Shown here: in pieces, positions 1-5,760 of the stretch
Layout of the letters: each line of letters begins with the position of its first letter
Position numbering within the stretch: the stretch's first letter is position 1
Source of the DNA: Deltaproteobacteria bacterium
Lineage (GTDB): Bacteria; Desulfobacterota; Desulfomonilia; UBA1062
DNA length: 5,760 nt
Direction: 5' to 3'
NCBI GenBank assembly: GCA_003643935.1
Contig: QMLJ01000097.1
Location: 1 to 5,760, forward strand
Translations under genes and position numbers: made by a program
The notes under the pieces: model-generated
Told to the model about the DNA's origin: nothing
Database searches by the model: none
Seen by the model: only the letters and a program-made list of their open reading frames with translations

Positions 1-1997
1 CAGAGGAAAAGCAAAAGAAGAAAGAGAAAAAGAAGGGCAAGACAAAGGTCAAAGGTGTAGAGGCCCCCGAGGCAGAGGCATCTGAGGCAGGGAGACCCAA
101 GACAAAGAAAAAGGTTGTAAAGAAGGAAAAGCAGGTATTCAGCGGCAAAGATCTTTACGATGAAGGCCGTATGCCATTGCATGGGAGAAAGCAGAAAAAG
201 GCCAAGAGAAAGAAGGTCTCCTCCCCTGTTCCTCCTGTGAAGAAAAAGCTCAAGATAGCAAATGCAATCACCGTTGGGAACCTTGCAAAACAGATGGGGA
301 GGAAGGTCTCTGAAGTAATTTCTACGATGATGGACCTTGGGATGACGGCCACGCAGAACCAGTACATAGATGCCGAGGACGCCATGATAGTGGCGACAGA
401 ATTGGGATACGAGGTTGAGGTTGCTAGGGACGAGATAAAGGAGGACATACTCAATGTACAGGAGTACAACCCCAAGGACATGGGTCCCCGGCCCCCTGTT
501 GTCACAGTGATGGGGCATGTAGATCATGGGAAGACCTCTATACTAGATGCAATAAGAAAGACGAATGTAACCCAGAGTGAGGAGGGTGGGATAACCCAGC
601 ACATTGGAGCATACCAGGTAACTTACAATGGCCGCAAGATTACCTTTATAGATACCCCTGGGCACGAGGCATTCACGGCCATGAGGGCAAGGGGTGCTAT
701 GATAACAGATTTTGTTGTTCTTGTAGTGGCAGCAGACGACGGCGTTATGGACCAGACAAAGGAAGCCATAAATCACGCCAAGAATGCCAGCATACCAATT
801 CTAGTGGCAATAAACAAGATAGACAAGCCAAATGCAAACCCACAGAGGGTGAAGGAACAGCTGTCGGATTTAGGCCTGGTCCCTGAGGAGTGGGGAGGAG
901 ACACCCTTTTCGTAGAGGTCTCTGCAAAGAAACGTATAGGGCTGGAGGATTTGCTGGAGGCTATTCTTCTCCAGGCGGAAATGCTGGATCTAAAGGCAGC
1001 CCTTAAGGGTAAGGCCAGGGGCACCGTGCTTGAGGCCAGGGTTGACAAGGGTAGGGGTCCTGTGTGCACTGTCCTAGTCCAGAATGGTGTATTGAAGCGC
1101 GGGGATGCATTCGTGGTTGGTATGCAGTGGGGCAAGATCAGGGCCATGATGGATTTCACGGGGAGCAAGATAAAAGATGCTGGCCCTGCGACACCTGTTG
1201 AGATCCTAGGTATCAGTGACGTTCCTGCAGCAGGAGACCAGCTTATTGTTGTTCCGAGCGAGAAAAAGGCGAGGGAGGTAATTGATTATCTGAAAGAACG
1301 CAAGAGGGCAGAGGCCCTTGGTGAAGAGAAAGCAAAGATGACGCTGGATAGCCTGTATGGTAAGGTAGAGGAGGGCGAAATAGCAACATTGAACCTTATT
1401 GTAAAGGCCGATGTCCATGGATCTGTTGAGGCCATAGTGGGTGCACTAAGTGGCATAGAGACAAGGGAGAGGCTGAAGGTAAACGTGATACATTCCGCAG
1501 TGGGAGGTATTACGGAAAACGATGTGCTGCTGGCTTCCACGTCCAATGCCATAATTGTAGGGTTTAATGTCCGACCAGAGGCTAAGGTTCGTGATTCAGC
1601 AAAGAGATATGGCGTTGAGATAAAGCTTTATACAGTGATCTATGACCTGGTAGATGACATAAAGCTTGCACTCAAGGGCATGCTTGAACCTGAATATAAA
1701 GAGGTCAGCCTGGGCACAGCAGAGGTCAGGGAGGTGTTTAGGGTACCTAAGGTTGGTGTTGTGGCAGGGTGCATGGTTACCGATGGCAAGATTGAAAGGG
1801 GTGCATTGGCAAGGCTTGTTAGGGATAGCAAGGTGGCCTATGAAGGAAAGATAGCCTCTCTCAGGAGGTTTAAGGATGATGTTTCTGAAGTTGCATCTGG
1901 TTACGAGTGCGGCGTGGGCCTTGAAAATTTCAATGATATAAAGGTAGGCGATTTAATTGAGGCTTATAAGAGAGAAGAAAAGGAAGTGGAGCTATAA
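1..1997 (+). CDS. infB: translation initiation factor IF-2 (5' partial)
   Basis: IF-2 is the cytoplasmic GTPase that brings initiator fMet-tRNA to the 30S subunit and promotes 50S joining. The reading frame is open to the left edge (first full codon at 3), so the true start lies upstream and about 664 residues are visible. The first ~56 are Lys/Glu-rich, typical of the variable IF-2 N-terminal linker. Counting from the Met at 171, an IF2_N fold ([11 protein letters not shown]...) spans about 33-84. The G domain follows, with G1 GHVDHGKT 115-122, G2 [10 protein letters not shown] 139-148, G3 DTPGH 161-165, G4 NKID 215-218 and G5 SAK 251-253. Next come domain II (from about 283), domain III (starting near [14 protein letters not shown]) and the C-terminal fMet-tRNA-binding barrel (GTAEVREVF to the end). 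All GTPase motifs are intact. The stop TAA overlaps the next ATG by one base (TAATG), indicating coupled translation. The identity is certain; only the N-terminus is missing. Confidence 0.98.
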   Translation, partial: EEKQKKKEKKKGKTKVKGVEAPEAEASEAGRPKTKKKVVKKEKQVFSGKDLYDEGRMPLHGRKQKKAKRKKVSSPVPPVKKKLKIANAITVGNLAKQMGRKVSEVISTMMDLGMTATQNQYIDAEDAMIVATELGYEVEVARDEIKEDILNVQEYNPKDMGPRPPVVTVMGHVDHGKTSILDAIRKTNVTQSEEGGITQHIGAYQVTYNGRKITFIDTPGHEAFTAMRARGAMITDFVVLVVAADDGVMDQTKEAINHAKNASIPILVAINKIDKPNANPQRVKEQLSDLGLVPEEWGGDTLFVEVSAKKRIGLEDLLEAILLQAEMLDLKAALKGKARGTVLEARVDKGRGPVCTVLVQNGVLKRGDAFVVGMQWGKIRAMMDFTGSKIKDAGPATPVEILGISDVPAAGDQLIVVPSEKKAREVIDYLKERKRAEALGEEKAKMTLDSLYGKVEEGEIATLNLIVKADVHGSVEAIVGALSGIETRERLKVNVIHSAVGGITENDVLLASTSNAIIVGFNVRPEAKVRDSAKRYGVEIKLYTVIYDLVDDIKLALKGMLEPEYKEVSLGTAEVREVFRVPKVGVVAGCMVTDGKIERGALARLVRDSKVAYEGKIASLRRFKDDVSEVASGYECGVGLENFNDIKVGDLIEAYKREEKEVEL

Positions 1998-2281
1998 TGG
2001 TAATTGGCACACTTAAGGTACAGGTCAGGATTGAAGGGTCTAGATCTCTCAAGGATAAACGCAGGGTTTTGAAGTCTGTAAAGGATAGGATCTCCAACAT
2101 GAACATAGCAACTGCAGAGGTGGAAGACCAAGAACTGTGGCAGGTATCCACCCTGGGTTTCGCCACGGTAAGTAATGACCCGGGGCATGCAAATTCTACT
2201 ATGGATCACTTAATGAATCTCCTCATGAGACATCCTGGCATGGACATTGTTGATAGCCACCTAGAGATAGTGCACTTATGA
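1997..2281 (+). CDS. ylxP: DUF503 family protein (YlxP-like)
   Basis: This is a 94-residue cytoplasmic protein of the DUF503/YlxP family. The signature is clear: an N-terminal strand [10 protein letters not shown], then SLKDKRRVLKSVKDR, AEVEDQELWQ, a LGFATVSND stretch, and a C-terminal RHPGMDIVDSHLEIV strand. The length is normal for the family. Its biochemical function is not established. Its constant place between infB and rbfA, and reports on the Bacillus homologue, suggest a role in ribosome assembly. Start: the ATG shares its A with the infB stop and has a GGAG Shine-Dalgarno at 1988-1991, five bases upstream. It ends in an ATGA overlap (4 nt) with rbfA. The symbol is borrowed from Bacillus by family membership and position. 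Confidence 0.93.
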   Translation: MVIGTLKVQVRIEGSRSLKDKRRVLKSVKDRISNMNIATAEVEDQELWQVSTLGFATVSNDPGHANSTMDHLMNLLMRHPGMDIVDSHLEIVHL

Positions 2282-2631
2282 AAAAAACCAGTAGGAGACA
2301 AAAGCGTCTTGGGGGCCTTCTTAGGGAGACCCTTGCCGAGTTGATATCACAGAAGATCAAGGATCCAAGGCTAAGCCTTATAACCATAACAGATGTGGAT
2401 ATCACGGGAGATCTTGGCATTGCTCACGTTTACTTCTGCATGATGGATCAAACAAGGGTGGCTGACGTGACCAAGGGGCTGGAAAGTGCAGAGGGATACC
2501 TAAGGCACGAGTTAAAGAAGGAACTTAGATTGAGAAAGATTCCCCATTTGGTCTTTTCTTACGACAGATCCTTGGACTATGGATTAAAGATAGACGGCAT
2601 ACTGGACATGATAAAAGGAAAAGATGGATAA
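2278..2631 (+). CDS. rbfA: 30S ribosome-binding factor RbfA
   Basis: RbfA is a small type II KH-fold protein that binds the maturing 30S subunit near the 5' end of 16S rRNA and supports late processing and cold adaptation. The 117-residue product is of normal family length. Family landmarks in order are the basic start RRQKRLGGLLRETLAELI, then KIKDPRLSLITITDV, DLGIAHVYF, LESAEGYLRHELKKELRLRKIPHLVF (carrying the A-x-G helix kink of RbfA) and YDRSLDYGLKIDGIL. The start ATG sits in an ATGA overlap with the DUF503 stop and has only a weak upstream purine stretch, so it probably relies on ribosomes finishing the upstream gene. Its own stop overlaps the next gene by 8 nt. No oddities were seen. Confidence 0.96.
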   Translation: MKKTSRRQKRLGGLLRETLAELISQKIKDPRLSLITITDVDITGDLGIAHVYFCMMDQTRVADVTKGLESAEGYLRHELKKELRLRKIPHLVFSYDRSLDYGLKIDGILDMIKGKDG

Positions 2632-3550
2632 GATAACAGAGATACTTCAAAAATATAGCCGATTCGAGATCATTACCCATATACGCCCGGATGCTGATGC
2701 AGTGGGTTCCACAAGGGCACTTGGATTTGCGCTCAACTCGTTTGGGAAGTCAATACGCATATTATATCCCTCTCCGCCTGATGAGATATTGCTCATGACC
2801 CCGGCACCTCAAGAAACATTGACCACTACCCCGGAATATACCATCCTGGTTGACGTGTCTGACATGGACATGCTTGGAGAATTAAGGCCTCGGGGCAAGG
2901 TCATAGTTATAGACCATCACATATCAAACGATGGGTTTGGGGATGTCTGGTGGGTAGAGCCGGGAAGGTCTTCCTCGGCAGAAATGGTATACGAGATAAT
3001 TTTAGAAATGGGGGGCCATATAGATCCTCTAATTGCTACGAACCTGTACATGGGATTGTTCGGGGATACTGGTGGTTTTGTGCATCCCAATACAACCCCT
3101 GAAGTCCTGAAAATGGCATATGACCTATCTTTGAAAGGTGCATCTCCTTCTGCCATTGCAGAACGATTGAAGAAAAACAAGTCGCTGGCGCATTACAAGA
3201 TTGTCTGTTTGGTTATGAAACGTGTTGTAATAAATGACGGTGTATATGCAAGCTATATCACGAACAACGACCTCGCATCCCTTGGCGCGAGACCTGAGGA
3301 TACCTCTGGGGTTGTGGATGACATTGCATCCATTGCTGGTTCTCGGCTTTCCATACTTGTACGCGAGGTAGATGACAAGAAGGTACACTGTGCAATCAGG
3401 AGCAGGAATGGTAAGGCTGCAAGGATGGTGGCCGAGAAGTTCAATGGGGGTGGTCATAACTTGGCCGCTGGTTTTACCATTGACGGCAGGGCCAAGGATA
3501 TACTGGAAGAAATAATTCAAGAAGGGCTGAGATGCATAAACACGGCGTAG
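2624..3550 (+). CDS. nrnA: DHH/DHHA1 phosphoesterase, NrnA-like oligoribonuclease / pAp phosphatase
   Basis: The 308-residue cytoplasmic protein matches the size and layout of bifunctional NrnA enzymes, which degrade 2-5-nt RNAs from the end and dephosphorylate 3'-phosphoadenosine 5'-phosphate (pAp) using Mn2+. The DHH domain carries HIRPDADAVGS (H19, D23, D25), LVDVSD (D77), IDHH (D97-H98-H99) and GDTGGFVHPNTT (D148), so all expected metal ligands are present. The C-terminal DHHA1 domain has GGGHNLAAGF (GGGH 275-278), which binds the substrate. Motif I reads PDADAVGS where PDGDAIGS is common; this is a conservative change. The ATG has an AGGA Shine-Dalgarno at 2616-2619 and overlaps rbfA by 8 nt. 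The last 19 nt overlap truB. Related DHH enzymes (RecJ, PPX1-type, cyclic-dinucleotide phosphodiesterases) are less likely given the length, the lack of extra domains and the operon. The exact substrate remains an inference. Confidence 0.88.
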   Translation: MDKITEILQKYSRFEIITHIRPDADAVGSTRALGFALNSFGKSIRILYPSPPDEILLMTPAPQETLTTTPEYTILVDVSDMDMLGELRPRGKVIVIDHHISNDGFGDVWWVEPGRSSSAEMVYEIILEMGGHIDPLIATNLYMGLFGDTGGFVHPNTTPEVLKMAYDLSLKGASPSAIAERLKKNKSLAHYKIVCLVMKRVVINDGVYASYITNNDLASLGARPEDTSGVVDDIASIAGSRLSILVREVDDKKVHCAIRSRNGKAARMVAEKFNGGGHNLAAGFTIDGRAKDILEEIIQEGLRCINTA

Positions 3551-4431
3551 TCCTTATAGACAAACACCAGGGTATATCCTCGCGACAGGTTGTTGACGCG
3601 GTGATGAAGGCCTTAAAGGTAAAAAAAGCTGGCCATTTTGGCGCACTTGATCCCTTTGCCACAGGCTTGGTTTGCGTCGGCATAGGTCAGGGCACCAAGC
3701 TTTTACCCTATCTAAAAGACAGGCCAAAGGAATATTATGCTGTTATTGGTTTTGAAATGAAGACAGATACGGATGATATTACGGGCGTACCCATAGAACA
3801 ATACCCAGGTGTTGAGGTTGATGTTTCAAGGATAGAACAGTGGCTAAAGGATCACAAACGGTGGTTTATCCAGGTTCCGCCTCAGTACTGTGCGCAAAAA
3901 CAGAAGGGTGTGCCCATGTACAAGCTGAAGCGTGCAGACAAGGACGTAACTCCCAGACCCAAGCAAGTAAGTATATTTGAGGGCGAGATACTTTTCTCTG
4001 GCAGTGATTGGGTAAAGATAAGGATAGTGTGTTCCAGGGGGACTTACGTGCGTGCCATTGCAAGGGATATCGGCTCTTACCTTGGCTGTGGTGGATACCT
4101 GAAGGAGCTTAGAAGGACTCAGAGCGAGGGCTTCTCCGTAGAGCAGGCAGTAAAACTAGATTCATTGGCGCAGAAGGTAGCCCAGGATGAATCTCTTGTA
4201 ATACCAATGCTTGATGTTTTGAGAATGCCTACGATCAGGGTTATTCCTGAGGGTGTAAGGGGTATAAGGGATGGAAGGGCCATACAAATATCCTGGCTTA
4301 TGGATGACTGCGAGGTAGAGGAAGGTGAAAGGGTGGCAGTGGTGGATGAAGAGATGAGATTATTATGCATAGCGCATGTCAAGAGATACGAAGGCATATT
4401 CGGATACATAGAAAGGGGCTTCAATGTTTAG
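3532..4431 (+). CDS. truB: tRNA pseudouridine(55) synthase TruB
   Basis: TruB converts U55 in the T-loop of elongator tRNAs to pseudouridine and also acts as a tRNA folding chaperone. The product has 299 residues, normal for the family. It begins HGVVLIDKHQGISS (motif I), followed by GHFGALDPFATG, where D40 is the expected catalytic aspartate. It continues with KEYYAV...TDTDD (Y68, the family's active-site tyrosine), PPQYCAQKQKGVPMY, and RGTYVRAIARDIG (R174, the conserved active-site arginine). The last ~60 residues (from about PEGVRGIRDGRAIQI) form the usual C-terminal PUA-like RNA-binding domain. Motif I has His where DKPxG normally has Pro, and SAxK reads CAQK. The chosen ATG puts the family start GVVLIDK at residue 5 and has AAGGG at 3522-3526, five bases upstream. 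It overlaps the DHH gene by 19 nt, implying coupled translation. Confidence 0.95.
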   Translation: MHKHGVVLIDKHQGISSRQVVDAVMKALKVKKAGHFGALDPFATGLVCVGIGQGTKLLPYLKDRPKEYYAVIGFEMKTDTDDITGVPIEQYPGVEVDVSRIEQWLKDHKRWFIQVPPQYCAQKQKGVPMYKLKRADKDVTPRPKQVSIFEGEILFSGSDWVKIRIVCSRGTYVRAIARDIGSYLGCGGYLKELRRTQSEGFSVEQAVKLDSLAQKVAQDESLVIPMLDVLRMPTIRVIPEGVRGIRDGRAIQISWLMDDCEVEEGERVAVVDEEMRLLCIAHVKRYEGIFGYIERGFNV

Positions 4432-4455
4432 GTGTTTACAGGTGATAACAAGGTG
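4430..4455 (+). repeat. three phased AGGTG direct repeats in the rpsO leader
   Basis: AGGTG occurs at 4430-4434, 4440-4444 and 4451-4455, so copies start 10 and 11 bp apart, about one turn of DNA. The first copy includes the last two bases of the truB stop codon. The repeats overlap the proposed -35 and spacer of the candidate rpsO promoter. As RNA, AGGUG can also pair with the CACCU of the 16S 3' end. The pattern is directly visible. Any function (operator, RNA structure or ribosome standby) is inference, and pentamers this short can recur by chance. Confidence 0.35.
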
Positions 4456-4464
4456 TGATAGCAT
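4435..4464 (+). promoter_or_regulatory. candidate sigma70-type promoter for rpsO-pnp
   Basis: TTTACA (4435-4440, one mismatch to TTGACA) is followed 18 bp later by TAGCAT (4459-4464, four of six to TATAAT). A TG at 4456-4457 gives an extended -10 (TGATAGCAT). Transcription would begin near 4471, leaving a leader of about 40 nt before rpsO. This is the only substantial gap between genes in the window. E. coli also has an rpsO promoter between truB and rpsO, which makes the position sensible. The match is modest, and read-through from upstream genes is equally possible. Confidence 0.3.
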
Positions 4465-4500
4465 ATTTTGAAAAATAGAATGGATACTAGACATAGGTCA

Positions 4501-4505
4501 GGAGG
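4501..4505 (+). promoter_or_regulatory. Shine-Dalgarno of rpsO (decides the start codon)
   Basis: GGAGG, within CAGGAGGAAG, is the strongest ribosome-binding site in the window. It lies 7 nt before GTG 4513, 10 nt before GTG 4516 and 13 nt before TTG 4519. It lies downstream of the more distal in-frame TTG 4468 and ATG 4480, so those cannot use it. It therefore supports a GTG start and an S15 of standard length. Confidence 0.8.
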
Positions 4506-4512
4506 AAGTATT

Positions 4513-4782
4513 GTGGTGTTGAGCACCGAGGAGAAAAAGGAAATAATTGATAAGTTTAAGCGTTTTGACGGAGACACAGGTTCTCCCGAGGTACAGATTG
4601 CACTCCTTACGGCAAGGATCAATCACCTCACGGAACATTTTAATGAACACAAGAAAGATTACCATTCCAGGCGGGGCCTGTTGATGCTCGTGGGGCAGAG
4701 AAGAAGGTTGCTGGACTACCTGAAAGATCAGGACGTCAAGCGCTATAGGGATCTCATAAAAGAACTTGGGCTGAGGAAGTGA
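4513..4782 (+). CDS. rpsO: 30S ribosomal protein S15
   Basis: S15 is a primary binder of 16S rRNA helices in the 30S platform and contacts 23S rRNA across the subunit interface. From GTG 4513 the product has 89 residues, the usual bacterial length, beginning with the family start (V)[13 protein letters not shown]. Further landmarks are [49 protein letters not shown] and the end [13 protein letters not shown]. It is four-helical with all conserved positions intact. The frame stays open upstream to TTG 4468, but those extra 15 residues do not resemble S15 and lack a ribosome-binding site. GTG 4516, three bases later, is an alternative that gives MLSTEEK. S15 represses its own translation in several bacteria by binding its leader; whether this leader does so is unknown. 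pnp follows after 7 nt. Confidence 0.95.
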   Translation: MVLSTEEKKEIIDKFKRFDGDTGSPEVQIALLTARINHLTEHFNEHKKDYHSRRGLLMLVGQRRRLLDYLKDQDVKRYRDLIKELGLRK

Positions 4783-4789
4783 GTAATTA

Positions 4790-5760
4790 ATGAGAGTAGA
4801 GACAAGGAATACCAAACAGTCGCTTGCCTTCGAGACAGGTATGCTTGCCAGGCAGGCAAACGCATCGATATTGGCAATACAGGGGGACAGTCGCGTCCTC
4901 GTTACAGTGACCGTATCCAAGGAGGAACGCAAGGGCATTGATTTTCTTCCCCTTGTTGTGGATTACCAGGAGATGTCCTTTGCAGTGGGAAGGATACCGG
5001 GTGGATTCATAAAGAGGGAAGGCAGGCCAAGCGATCAGGAGATTCTTACCGCGCGTTTTATTGACAGGCCCATAAGGCCGCTGATACCAAAGGGTTTTTT
5101 TAACGAGATACAAATAATCGCAACTGTACTTTCGGGGGATCCGTCAAACAATCCGGACGTTATGGCAATAAACGCAGCTTCTGCCGCTCTACACATATCA
5201 GAGGTGCCATTTAAAGGACCTTTGGCAGGTGTAAGGGTTGGTTTCATTGATGGATCTTTTGTTATAAACCCACCACTTGACCATCAGGATGGCAGTGACA
5301 TGGATATTATTGTTGTCGGTACAGAGGATGCTATAGTGATGGTGGAGGGAGAGGCAAAGGAATTGCCAGAAGACACCGTTGTTAGGGCACTGGACTTTGC
5401 TCATTCGGAGATCAAGAAGATATGTCAAGCCCAGGATGAACTCAGGGAAAAGGCAGGGAAGGAGAAGATGCCTTTCCATGCATACGGACCGGATGATGCC
5501 ATGTATGAGAAAGTCAAGGCCTTTGCCGGAGAGAAACTAGAACAAATAATGCTCGGTGCCTATGCTAAGCAGGACAGGCATGCGAGGACAGACGCTCTAA
5601 GGGCTGAGACCTTGGAACACTTTGCGGACGATGCAGAGGATATATCCCTGGGAGTGAATGCATGCTTTTCTCAGCTGGAGAAGGAGATAGTCAGGGCGCT
5701 GGTACTGGGTAAGGGCCGCAGGGTGGACGGAAGGAATGTAGACGAAATCAGGCCTATTGA
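4790..5760 (+). CDS. pnp: polyribonucleotide nucleotidyltransferase (PNPase), 3' partial
   Basis: PNPase is a trimeric 3'-to-5' phosphorolytic exoribonuclease that degrades RNA to nucleoside diphosphates and can add tails in reverse. From the ATG, 323 codons are visible and the frame runs off the right edge; full proteins have about 700 residues. The first RNase PH domain contains ETGMLARQANAS, FLPLVVDYQEMSFAVGRIPGG and KREGRPSDQEILTARFIDRPIRPL (about 75-98), the RNA/phosphate-contact region, with FIKR at 73-76 in place of the E. coli FFRR loop. VMVEGEAKELPED (about 183-195) follows, then the all-helical linker (about 220-310). The second RNase PH domain begins at GRRVDGRNVDEIRPI. The catalytic aspartates and the KH and S1 domains lie beyond the window. 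The start is 7 nt after the rpsO stop. GTGAG at 4779-4783 is only a weak Shine-Dalgarno, so translation is probably coupled to rpsO. Confidence 0.97.
   Translation, partial: MRVETRNTKQSLAFETGMLARQANASILAIQGDSRVLVTVTVSKEERKGIDFLPLVVDYQEMSFAVGRIPGGFIKREGRPSDQEILTARFIDRPIRPLIPKGFFNEIQIIATVLSGDPSNNPDVMAINAASAALHISEVPFKGPLAGVRVGFIDGSFVINPPLDHQDGSDMDIIVVGTEDAIVMVEGEAKELPEDTVVRALDFAHSEIKKICQAQDELREKAGKEKMPFHAYGPDDAMYEKVKAFAGEKLEQIMLGAYAKQDRHARTDALRAETLEHFADDAEDISLGVNACFSQLEKEIVRALVLGKGRRVDGRNVDEIRPI

Noticed and set aside
1..60. Very purine-rich, A-run-containing stretch that might be a slippage site or structural DNA element
   Set aside because: It encodes the Lys/Glu-rich IF-2 linker in an unbroken frame, which fully explains the composition.
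155..505. Minus-strand open frame of 116 codons opposite infB, with hydrophobic stretches
   Set aside because: It lies wholly antisense to the conserved IF-2 G-domain region, has no recognisable family, and its hydrophobic runs are the complement of Lys/Glu-rich codons.
773..1168. Minus-strand open frame of 131 codons
   Set aside because: It is antisense to the IF-2 G domain and domain II, with low-complexity Ser/Pro/Leu content and no family resemblance; it is a shadow of infB.
1666..1854. Second + strand open frame of 62 codons inside infB
   Set aside because: It sits out of frame within the conserved IF-2 C-terminal domains, with no Shine-Dalgarno or recognisable protein features.
4515..4527. 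GGTG/CACC hairpin considered as a terminator between truB and rpsO
   Set aside because: The stem is only four base pairs, lies at the rpsO start, and has no following T-run.
4498..4938. Minus-strand open frame of 146 codons across rpsO and the start of pnp
   Set aside because: Both strands cannot plausibly be constrained here: S15 and PNPase are highly conserved on the + strand, and the reverse product resembles nothing known.

Overview
This window is a continuous run of translation and RNA-metabolism genes, all on the + strand, in the conserved order infB (5' end off the window) - DUF503/ylxP - rbfA - nrnA-like DHH phosphoesterase - truB - rpsO - pnp (3' end off the window). Essentially every base is coding. 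The only gene-free stretch longer than a few bases is the ~81-nt truB-rpsO gap. I see no tRNA, rRNA, CRISPR array, insertion sequence, phage gene or other accessory system, and I do not think the window holds a new biological system.

Organism: this is a bacterial chromosome. A DUF503 gene right after infB, plus a DHH/DHHA1 nanoRNase/pAp-phosphatase between rbfA and truB, is an order I associate with Desulfobacterota (former Deltaproteobacteria) and neighbouring phyla. Bacillus has a similar order but with ribC instead of the DHH gene at this point. GC content looks moderate by eye. ATA for Ile and AGG for Arg are used heavily and evenly across all genes, so nothing here looks recently acquired. 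The phylum is an inference only.

Layout: infB to truB (1-4431) are packed with overlaps of 1, 4, 8 and 19 nt, which points to translational coupling. The truB-rpsO gap (4432-4512) holds a possible extended -10 promoter, three AGGTG repeats about one helical turn apart, and a strong Shine-Dalgarno sequence for rpsO. rpsO and pnp are separated by only 7 nt, with no terminator between them.

How the genes work together: IF-2 starts translation; RbfA matures the 30S subunit; TruB makes Psi55 in tRNA; S15 is a primary-binding 30S protein; PNPase degrades RNA 3' to 5'; the NrnA-like enzyme would clear the 2-5-nt RNAs that PNPase leaves behind, and pAp. The operon therefore joins translation start, ribosome and tRNA maturation, and RNA turnover.
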